Assembly (NCBI GenBank): GCA_964345975.1
Contig: CAYFSS010000008.1
Span: 3,490-67,489 of the forward strand
Length of the DNA: 64,000 nt
Origin: CAYFSS01 sp964345975
Lineage (GTDB): Bacteria > Bacillota > Clostridia > Saccharofermentanales > Fastidiosipilaceae
Direction: 5' to 3'
Part shown: positions 51,552 to 58,879 of the stretch, piece by piece
Layout of the letters: each line of letters opens with the position of its first letter
How positions within the stretch are numbered: the first letter of the stretch is position 1
The notes under the pieces: model-generated
Seen by the model: only the letters and a program-made list of their open reading frames with translations
The model's database searches: none
What the model was told of the DNA's origin: nothing
Made by a program: the position numbers and the translations under genes

Positions 51552-52769
51552 CTATATCACAAAATCTGCAGTTTGGCGATTAATCCACAAACCATTTGTA
51601 AAATCAGGAACGGCTACAGGTTGACCACCTAAAGCCAATGATTGCTCTGAAAGAGCTGTAATACTCATCCAAGTAACTGCATCGTAGATGTCTATTGGCA
51701 TTTCTTCACCTTTCTCAAGAGCTTCAAAGAAAGCCGAGAAAACAAGCCAGTCCATTCCACCATGACCTTTTCGAACCCCTTCTTCTAAATATTGCTTCCA
51801 AATTGGGTGCTCGTACTTCTCACGATAGTCATCGATATTGCCCCAGTGCTTGCGCCATGTGAAGTGCTCAGAGGCATGTTCATCATCTAGGAAGATCGAG
51901 TGATTTTCTTCTGTAAACATACCCTTCGTGCCTTGAACTAAGAACCCGCGTGAATAGTAGCGCGGTAACGTGGTATCAAGTTTTAGCGTGATCAAGGTAC
52001 CATCAGCACAGGTGATGTTTGTCACAACGATGTCTGATTGAGCGAAACGCTCTCCTTGAAGAGCATGATCAGCGTCATAAGTATTCTTGACGTACTCTTC
52101 CAGACCAACGCCCTGTTTAGAACCAAAACTACTCACTGTCAGGAGACGGTTACCACGATTGATATTAATGATCTTGGCGATAGGCCCTAGTTCATGAGTC
52201 GGATAGTTCTCCGCATTACGACGACGATAATTTTCCAGTCGATAGTGGCGGTTTTCCTTACCTAGCGTGATCTCATCGCGTAAATCATGGAGATATCCAC
52301 CGGACGCATAGACAACTTTGCCTAATACACCTTGCCGAACCATATTCAAAGCCATGAGTTCATCACGACCATAGCAACAGTTCTCCATAAGCATGAATGG
52401 GGTCTTCGTACGCTCTTGAATTTTTACTAAGTCCCAGAGCTCATCGATGGAATAAGCACCACCGACTTCACAAGCTACTGCAACACCCTTCTCCATGGCT
52501 TCCATCGCGATGCTTAAATGTGTATTCCAATCCGTAGCAACTAACACACAGTCGATCCCGGGAAAATCCAGAACCTCTCGATGATCTGTCGTTGCTACAG
52601 CAGGTGCATCTTGGAACTTTGCCACACTCTTCACGGCAGCATCAGCGCGATCTTGATAACGGTCGGCGACAGCAACGATTTCCACGTTATCTCTGCTACC
52701 GATAACCATTTCATATAAGCTCAAACCACGCATGCCTAAACCAATTAGACCCATTTTGATCTTTGTCAT
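51552..52769 (-). CDS. Gfo/Idh/MocA family oxidoreductase, GH109-like
   Basis: 405 residues from ATG 52769 (GGGGG ten bases upstream). An N-terminal Rossmann fold with GLIGLGMRGLSLYEM binds NAD. The region MLMENCCYGRDELM, SGGYLHDLRDE and YPTHELGPIAKIININRGNR matches the GH109 group, NAD-dependent glycosidases first described as alpha-N-acetylgalactosaminidases; the histidine of YPTH is a proposed catalytic residue. It could equally be a plain sugar oxidoreductase. It lies upstream of the SGNH esterase and sugar isomerase, separated from them by tRNA-Pro(TGG). Confidence 0.8.
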   Translation of the reverse strand: MTKIKMGLIGLGMRGLSLYEMVIGSRDNVEIVAVADRYQDRADAAVKSVAKFQDAPAVATTDHREVLDFPGIDCVLVATDWNTHLSIAMEAMEKGVAVACEVGGAYSIDELWDLVKIQERTKTPFMLMENCCYGRDELMALNMVRQGVLGKVVYASGGYLHDLRDEITLGKENRHYRLENYRRRNAENYPTHELGPIAKIININRGNRLLTVSSFGSKQGVGLEEYVKNTYDADHALQGERFAQSDIVVTNITCADGTLITLKLDTTLPRYYSRGFLVQGTKGMFTEENHSIFLDDEHASEHFTWRKHWGNIDDYREKYEHPIWKQYLEEGVRKGHGGMDWLVFSAFFEALEKGEEMPIDIYDAVTWMSITALSEQSLALGGQPVAVPDFTNGLWINRQTADFVI

Positions 52770-52912
52770 CTTACTTATCCCCCAAAATTTATACTTCACT
52801 AGAACACGAAATGCTTCTGTCCATCAGGCATTCCATTAGTGGAAGTTACAATTTCTTATGGTACACGAATTACTATCTTATTGGGAAAGGTTGAAGGATC
52901 TTTATTTTGCAC

Positions 52913-52941
52913 TTGCATCGTAAAATTTTGCTTGTTATACT
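52913..52941 (+). promoter_or_regulatory. Promoter of tRNA-Lys
   Basis: A near-consensus sigma-A promoter: TTGCAT (52913-52918), 17 bases, TATACT (52936-52941), with the tRNA starting 23 bases downstream. It is one of the clearest promoters in the window. Confidence 0.8.
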
Positions 52942-52963
52942 TCCTCAGTCTTAAAGACGCAAC

Positions 52964-53039
52964 GCACCTTTAGCTCAGTTGGTAGAGCAACTGACTCTTA
53001 ATCAGTGGGTCCCGGGTTCGAATCCCTGAAGGTGCACCA
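52964..53039 (+). tRNA. tRNA-Lys(CTT)
   Basis: The acceptor stem GCACCTT/AAGGTGC is perfect. The anticodon loop is CTCTTAA with anticodon CTT, the T loop is TTCGAAT, the discriminator is A, and CCA is encoded. It has its own promoter and terminator. Confidence 0.97.
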
Positions 53040-53043
53040 TCAG

Positions 53044-53079
53044 AAAACCGCTTCAATTCTAGAGATTGAGCGGTTTTTT
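53044..53079 (+). terminator. Terminator of tRNA-Lys
   Basis: AAACCGCT pairs with AGCGGTTT, with CAAT/ATTG extending the stem, followed by TTTTTT. Confidence 0.9.
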
Positions 53080-53104
53080 CTTTGCCCAAGATCCCATTTG
53101 ATTT

Positions 53105-53128
53105 TCTTTACACCATTATTGACACCAT
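53105..53128 (-). repeat. Two imperfect 12 bp direct repeats beside tRNA-Lys
   Basis: On the minus strand ATGGTGTCAATA is followed directly by ATGGTGTAAAGA. This matches the 12 bp repeat ATTGGTGTCAAA beside tRNA-Pro(CGG) in period, core (TGGTGT) and orientation relative to the tRNA, and begins 66 bp from the CCA end (70 bp there). No integrase frame is recognisable between here and 53383; the rest of that stretch holds only the promoter region of the next gene. Confidence 0.6.
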
Positions 53129-53383
53129 AATTTATTCTTCTCCCACAAGGCTAACGAGGTTCTTATTCGTCTTGAATGAACCGCTGCGAAAGCCATTGTT
53201 TTTTCAGCAACTAAATCCGAGAGCATTGGTAGCCAGGTATAATGCGGGAAATTGGTGGGCTTTTGTTTGTAAAAAGAACTTTTTAACTCGCTGCCACGGA
53301 TGTTAATTCAGTTTGCTTGTCTTACAGAATCCAACTGATAAACTTGAACAAATCATGGATCAATATAGTTCGAGGGGGTAAGA

Positions 53384-54094
53384 ATGAGTGAAATTATACA
53401 GCGCAGAACTTTAGTGACTGCACATTCAGGCCCGGATGGAACTCCGGATAACAGTCTCGAAAATATTGAGTATGTCTTAGGAACGAAAGCCGATGCGATG
53501 GAACTAGATGTCCGCAAAGATCCTCAAGGAGAGTTAGTTCTTTCACACGATGAAGTCACGGAGAAGGATGCTGCCCTGACGTTGGAAAGAGCCTTCCAAG
53601 TGATTTCACAGCACCCTACCATGAAAATCAATTGCGATCTGAAAGAAGGCAATCTTGAACGAGAAGTCTATGAATTAGGTTGGGCTTTTCAACTACAAGA
53701 TCGTTTGATTTATTCGGGCGCAGCAGATCCTGAGAACTGCAGACAACTTCCCATTTCTCTTTATCTCAACTTGGAGTATTTTCTTGATTCGACTACAAGT
53801 TTAGCGACACAGATTCGCACATTAGAGACTGCAACAAGACAAGAAGTTCGTGAGTTTCTAGAATCTTGTCTAGCCAAACTTCCCTTGCTTAAGGCCCGGA
53901 GCTTGAATATGCACTATAGCGTCTTTGATAAGGCTTTTGCGTCGAATGAAGATGCGATGGCGTATGCGTTTTCTCTATGGACTGTCGATGATGCTAATAC
54001 CATAAAACGATATTTGGATAGGGGAGTTCAAGCAATCACCACTCGTAAATTACGATGCGCTTTGGACTTGAAGGATTCGATGAAAATGCTTTAA
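53384..54094 (+). CDS. Glycerophosphodiester phosphodiesterase family protein
   Basis: 236 residues, cytosolic, on the short side. The GDPD pattern is present: TAHSG (His14), DNSLEN (Glu26), AMELDVRKDPQGELVLSHDE (Glu40, Asp42, His55) and the C-terminal LWTVDDANTIKRYLDRGVQA. The usual HRG reads HSG, so the phosphate-binding arginine is missing. It would hydrolyse glycerophosphodiesters to glycerol-3-phosphate and an alcohol. AGGGGG lies before the ATG. It is first of a plus-strand pair with the MATE exporter. Confidence 0.82.
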   Translation: MSEIIQRRTLVTAHSGPDGTPDNSLENIEYVLGTKADAMELDVRKDPQGELVLSHDEVTEKDAALTLERAFQVISQHPTMKINCDLKEGNLEREVYELGWAFQLQDRLIYSGAADPENCRQLPISLYLNLEYFLDSTTSLATQIRTLETATRQEVREFLESCLAKLPLLKARSLNMHYSVFDKAFASNEDAMAYAFSLWTVDDANTIKRYLDRGVQAITTRKLRCALDLKDSMKML

Positions 54095-54151
54095 GCTCAA
54101 TCTATAAAAGCGTGTGCTCAGAATAGTATGTAGTTTTGGGGGAGTATAGGA

Positions 54152-55561
54152 TTGACGGATCGAATACGATATTTTTTTGACAAGATTAAACAGAGATATT
54201 TTGAGCGCGAAGAAAGTCTACACCGCAAAGAGGTTATGCATTTAGCATGGCCTGTTTTGATTGAATTACTCTTAAGTTCATTCTTTGGGATGGTCGATAT
54301 GATGATGTTAGGGCAGATATCTGATCCTAACATTTCAGCTGCAGCCGTCGCTTCTGTAGGGATTACAAATCAACCGCTCTTCTTAGGGATCTCCATGGCG
54401 CAAGCCATTAACGTTGGCGGCACTGCCATGATCGCACGCTACTTCGGTGCAAAGCGCGAAGGTGATATTCAAGACGTTTTAAAGCATACATTGATCTTCA
54501 GTTTCTTCGTCGTTGCCATACCATACAGTGTCTTGATGCAAATCTATGCTGTTCCCGTCATGCAATTTATCGGTGCTGAACCTATCGCCATTGAAGTCGG
54601 ATTAAATTATTACCGCATTATCATGGTGTCTTTTGTCTTCCAATCCATCACGATGTCCCTCACCGCAGCCCTGCGAGGTGTTGGTCAAACACGAATCCCG
54701 ATGCGGATCAATCTCTTCTCGAACGCCCTTAACGTCATTGGTAACGCACTCCTCATTCATGGTCTCTTGTTCTTCCCTCGCCTTGGCGTGACCGGTGCTG
54801 CGCTTTCAACGGCGATCGCAAACTTCATCGGCATGTCGATGATGATCTATATCTTCTTGCGAGGTGATGGCCCGATTACTTTGGAGTTAAAGAAACGCTT
54901 CCGTTTCAATAAGGATATCATCTACAACCTGGTCAAGATCGGACTTCCTTCTGCCGGCGAAATGCTGGTCTTACGAGTGGGTTTAGTTGCATTTACGAGG
55001 GTCGTTTCAGGATTGGGAACGGTTATCTTTGCTGCCCATCAAACGTCTCTTAGTATTCTGAGCTTGAGTTTTAATCTTGGACAAGCATTCGGTATTTCAG
55101 CGTCTACCTTGGTTGGTCAGTCGCTTGGACGAAACGAACCGGAAGAAGCGCATAATCTGGCAAAAGAAGCACGGCGAATGGGGACAGTCTCTGCGACCAT
55201 TCTAGGCGCTATATTCTTCTTATTCGGGATGCAAATCGCCGGTCTCTATTCCACAAATGTTGCCGTTATTGTCAATGCCGCCATGGTCCTCAGAATCATC
55301 GGCTTGGTCCAGCCATTTCAGGCTTCTCAGCTCATCATGTCCGGGGGGATGCGAGGTGCCGGCGACACAGTCTTTACGATGATCACAACCTTAATCGGTA
55401 TTCTTATTGTTCGTGTGAGCTTAGCTAATCTCTTCGTACGAGTTATGGGAATGGGATTGGAAGGTGCCTGGTATGCGACCTTCATGGATCAATTTGTCCG
55501 GTGGGCACTTGTTTCTTGGCGGTTTAGAAGCGGTAAATGGAAGGCAATTAAGTTGCGGTAG
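54152..55561 (+). CDS. MATE family multidrug/cation antiporter
   Basis: 469 residues with twelve membrane spans in two related halves. The N-terminal half has LAWPVLIELLLSSFFGMVDM and GGTAMIARYFGAKREGD; the second half has LPSAGEMLVLRVGLVAFTRV and QSLGRNEPEEAH. These match the MATE (DinF/NorM) fold and its gate segments. The start is TTG 54152, with GGGGGAG upstream; no ATG lies in a better place. It follows the GDPD gene by about 55 bp. Substrate unknown. Confidence 0.92.
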   Translation: MTDRIRYFFDKIKQRYFEREESLHRKEVMHLAWPVLIELLLSSFFGMVDMMMLGQISDPNISAAAVASVGITNQPLFLGISMAQAINVGGTAMIARYFGAKREGDIQDVLKHTLIFSFFVVAIPYSVLMQIYAVPVMQFIGAEPIAIEVGLNYYRIIMVSFVFQSITMSLTAALRGVGQTRIPMRINLFSNALNVIGNALLIHGLLFFPRLGVTGAALSTAIANFIGMSMMIYIFLRGDGPITLELKKRFRFNKDIIYNLVKIGLPSAGEMLVLRVGLVAFTRVVSGLGTVIFAAHQTSLSILSLSFNLGQAFGISASTLVGQSLGRNEPEEAHNLAKEARRMGTVSATILGAIFFLFGMQIAGLYSTNVAVIVNAAMVLRIIGLVQPFQASQLIMSGGMRGAGDTVFTMITTLIGILIVRVSLANLFVRVMGMGLEGAWYATFMDQFVRWALVSWRFRSGKWKAIKLR

Positions 55562-55683
55562 AGATCTGGAAGTCTAGAAGGCTAAAGATCAAGAGATCTT
55601 GGAGTCTGAATTATTAACTTAAGAGCTCGTGACGTAATCCTTTGGCGTTGAAATAGCGTTACACAAAAGCAAAACACAAAAGC

Positions 55684-55722
55684 AAAAATCCGCCCGGATC
55701 TATCGAGATTCAGGCGGATTCT
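55684..55722 (-). terminator. Terminator of the ClpE-like gene
   Basis: On the minus strand AATCCGCCTG pairs with CGGGCGGATT (with inner GATC/GATC pairing) and TTTTTG follows. It lies 48 bp past the stop codon. Confidence 0.85.
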
Positions 55723-55770
55723 TCTGATGTGAATGGATATTGAAACCGTAATACTTAATGCAAAATTATC

Positions 55771-58713
55771 TTAGTCAGCAGTCTCTTGAGCATCGTGGAA
55801 AATGAAGTCGATCTTCTGCCGTGATTGTTCATCTTTGCCCTCACCTCGAACAACTTCTACCACGCTCTTCCCTTCGAGATCCCCACGCAGCAAATGATCG
55901 GTGAGAGGGTCTTCGATTCGTCGGGTAATCGTTCTACGGAGAGGACGCGCACCGTATGCAGGGTCATAGCCTTCTTCAGCCAAGAGATCCTTGACTTCAG
56001 TATTGACCTTGAGACGCAAGCTACGCTCAGCCAAGCCTTGCTGAACTTCCTGCAACATGAGGTCGACAATTGCACGAATCTCATCCTTGCTGAGGTGGTG
56101 GAAGACGATCGTCTCATCGATACGATTCAAGAACTCCGGACGGAAGAGATCTTTCAAAACGGTGTGAACTCGTTCTTCAAGATCAATCTGTCCATCTTGA
56201 CCGAATCCCATCCCTTGCGTCTTGGTTGTAGTTCCTGCATTAGAGGTCATAACTACAATCGTATTACTGAAATCAACCATACGGCCATGACTATCCGTCA
56301 ATCGACCGTCATCGAGGATCTGGAGCAGAATGTTATAGACATCAGCATGAGCTTTTTCAATCTCATCGAGCAAGATGATACTGTAGGGATGACGACGAAC
56401 CTTCTCAGTCAGCTGACCCCCGTCATCGTATCCAACATAACCCGGAGGAGACCCGATAAGCTTGCTCACGGTATGGGATTCCATGTACTCCGACATGTCT
56501 AGACGAATGTAAGCGTCTTCCTGATCAAACATGGCTTCGGCAAGTGCCTTGACCATCTCGGTCTTACCAACACCCGTTGGCCCGACGAAGATGAACGAAG
56601 CCGGTTTCTTCTGCTGGCGTAAGCCCGCCCGATTACGCCTGATGGCGCGAGCCAGAGCATTGACTGCCTTCTCTTGGCCAACGAAACGCTTATGGATCGC
56701 TTCTTCCAAGTTCATTAAGCGCTCCGATTCGCTTTGCGTGACCTGAGATACAGGGATTCCTGTCCATATTTCAACAACGGAAGCGACGTCGGAGAATTTG
56801 ATCTCGCTGGGAATGAGATCTTTCTGTACGTCTTGGTATGCCTCTTGAGCCTGGAGGAACTCCGCTCTTGTCTCAGCTTGAAGCTCATAGAATCGCTCTT
56901 CTTGTCCTTCTTCCGGTGAACGCTCTTGTAATCGTTCCAGAATATTTGAAGCACGCTCGACTTCTTCTCTAAGCTTTACAACGCTTACGAGCTTATCATT
57001 TTGAAGGTTTGCCAACGAACCGGCCTCATCCATGATGTCGATCGCCTTGTCAGGCAAGAAGCGATCATTGATATAGCGGATGGCTAAATCAACACAAGCG
57101 GTGATGACGGCATCAGGGTAGATCACATAGTGGTGGGCTTGATAGTAATCTCGATTGCCCTTAAGGATCTCTATTGCCTGTTCTCTCGTCGGTTCTTCCA
57201 CGATAACCTGTTGGAAGCGACGCTCCAAAGCATGGTCCTTCTCGATAAATCTGCGGTACTCATCCAACGTTGTTGATCCCAGAACCCGGATTTCACCCTT
57301 GGCCAAAGCGGGCTTAAGGATATTCGCAGCATTCATGGCGCCTTCAGCATCGCCTGCACCCATGATGTTCTGGAGTTCATCGATCACTAAGATGACGTTC
57401 TCAGCTTCCATGGCATCGTCGACAACGGCCTTCATCCGACTCTCGAACTGACCTCTAAACTGAGTGCCTGCAACCATTGCCGTTAGGTCGAGGTGATACA
57501 ACTCCATTCCCAACAATTTGGCAGGTACTTCGCCATTAACTATACGACCGGCTAGACCTTCGGCAATGGCAGTCTTACCGACTCCCGGTTCACCCAAGAG
57601 CACCGGGTTGTTCTTACTCCTACGGTTAAGGATCTGCACAACTCGGCGCAATTCATCTTGCCGCCCAATGAGCGGATCGATCTCACCGGCTTTATAGCTC
57701 TCATTGAGGTTACGAGCGTACTGCCGCAGATGACGCAAGCGCTTATCTTGTTGTTGGTCCGAGCGTCTCGTACGACGACGATCACGGTTACGGCCCATAC
57801 GATCTGGCAGATCTTCGGCTCTGAACGCTCGATGACCTTCTGCCATAGATCGTTTCTCTTCAGGTGAGATAATCAATTCTGAGAAATTGGGCGGAGTTTC
57901 TTTCTCCTTGGCTGAAGTCTTGCCGGACTCCGTCTCGGATTTATCGCGCAACTCATCATCAGATTCTTCATTCTCAGCATCGGAATCAGAGCCAATGGAA
58001 TCATAAATTTTCTCAAAAGTACGCTTCAAAGCTTCGTCAAGCTCAGAGCCATCGCCTTCCAAGGAATCTACGTCAAACTCGACTGAATAACCCTCAGTAG
58101 AAAAGTCTTCATCATCGAAATCTTCTTCATCTTCATCATCTGAATCATCTGAATCATCTAGGTCATCTGAAAGATTCGCATCGTCAGAATACTCATCATC
58201 GTCGAGGTCATCTTCTTTGAGCTCATCAAAGCCAATCATGACAAGATCGGAACTCCCAAATTCCTCGCCCGGCTCGTCTTCATCGTCTGAAGCATCCGAA
58301 TGACTTAGGTAATCATCAATGAAGTCATCAATAGGATCCGAGGGTTCATCGCCCTCTTCTTCCAAGGAATATTCCTGAATCTCAATATCGTCAGCAGAAA
58401 ATTGTCCGACGAGTTTCTGCATGACATCTTCTAATTCTTCACTCATCCCACCTTGCATTAAAGTCTGCATGAGCTCTTCAGGACTTTGGTCACCCATACT
58501 GGTAATAAAATTATTGAGTTGCGCTGTGACTTCTTCAACATTGTGTTCATTGACACCGAAGCGAGCCATCATCTCCTCAAGACCACCGTATTTAATGTAA
58601 CCATGTTTATAAACACACGACAGACATAAACCCTGATACACAGGTTGACCCTGCTCAAGGCGCGTCGTGTAAATAACAGCTTGATTCTTCTTACATAATT
58701 CGCATAAAGGCAT
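55771..58713 (-). CDS. clpE: ClpE/ClpC-type AAA+ chaperone with N-terminal zinc finger and acidic insert
   Basis: 980 residues from ATG 58713 (GAGG eight bases upstream). A Cys4 zinc finger (Cys4, Cys7, Cys30, Cys33), like that of ClpE and McsA, replaces the usual Clp_N repeats. An Asp/Glu-rich stretch covers about 110-260. The first AAA+ domain has GEPGVGKTA at 374-382, a middle helical region follows, and the second has GPTGVGKTE, LLDEIEKAH and an arginine-finger region. QGMGFGQDG in the second domain aligns with the ClpP-binding loop of ClpC. It should unfold proteins for ClpP. No ctsR, mcsA, mcsB or clpP is near. Confidence 0.88.
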   Translation of the reverse strand: MPLCELCKKNQAVIYTTRLEQGQPVYQGLCLSCVYKHGYIKYGGLEEMMARFGVNEHNVEEVTAQLNNFITSMGDQSPEELMQTLMQGGMSEELEDVMQKLVGQFSADDIEIQEYSLEEEGDEPSDPIDDFIDDYLSHSDASDDEDEPGEEFGSSDLVMIGFDELKEDDLDDDEYSDDANLSDDLDDSDDSDDEDEEDFDDEDFSTEGYSVEFDVDSLEGDGSELDEALKRTFEKIYDSIGSDSDAENEESDDELRDKSETESGKTSAKEKETPPNFSELIISPEEKRSMAEGHRAFRAEDLPDRMGRNRDRRRTRRSDQQQDKRLRHLRQYARNLNESYKAGEIDPLIGRQDELRRVVQILNRRSKNNPVLLGEPGVGKTAIAEGLAGRIVNGEVPAKLLGMELYHLDLTAMVAGTQFRGQFESRMKAVVDDAMEAENVILVIDELQNIMGAGDAEGAMNAANILKPALAKGEIRVLGSTTLDEYRRFIEKDHALERRFQQVIVEEPTREQAIEILKGNRDYYQAHHYVIYPDAVITACVDLAIRYINDRFLPDKAIDIMDEAGSLANLQNDKLVSVVKLREEVERASNILERLQERSPEEGQEERFYELQAETRAEFLQAQEAYQDVQKDLIPSEIKFSDVASVVEIWTGIPVSQVTQSESERLMNLEEAIHKRFVGQEKAVNALARAIRRNRAGLRQQKKPASFIFVGPTGVGKTEMVKALAEAMFDQEDAYIRLDMSEYMESHTVSKLIGSPPGYVGYDDGGQLTEKVRRHPYSIILLDEIEKAHADVYNILLQILDDGRLTDSHGRMVDFSNTIVVMTSNAGTTTKTQGMGFGQDGQIDLEERVHTVLKDLFRPEFLNRIDETIVFHHLSKDEIRAIVDLMLQEVQQGLAERSLRLKVNTEVKDLLAEEGYDPAYGARPLRRTITRRIEDPLTDHLLRGDLEGKSVVEVVRGEGKDEQSRQKIDFIFHDAQETAD

Positions 58714-58879
58714 AATTCTTACCTCGCTCTCAGTGAGTTTCCATAGCGTACGTCTTCTCATGTCGTGTCGCAAGAACGTCAGCCCTTGCTTAACGATGAC
58801 TTTACGCCTCGTTCACATCGCTCATGTGCGATGAAAGCTTCCATCTATCCGTGGCGCTCGCACGGTGTCGTTATCAACT

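Noticed and set aside
58816..58833. Inverted repeat CATCGC/GCGATG upstream of the ClpE-like gene
   Set aside because: Considered as a stress-regulator operator (CtsR or CIRCE). The sequence matches neither, and it has no T tract for a terminator.
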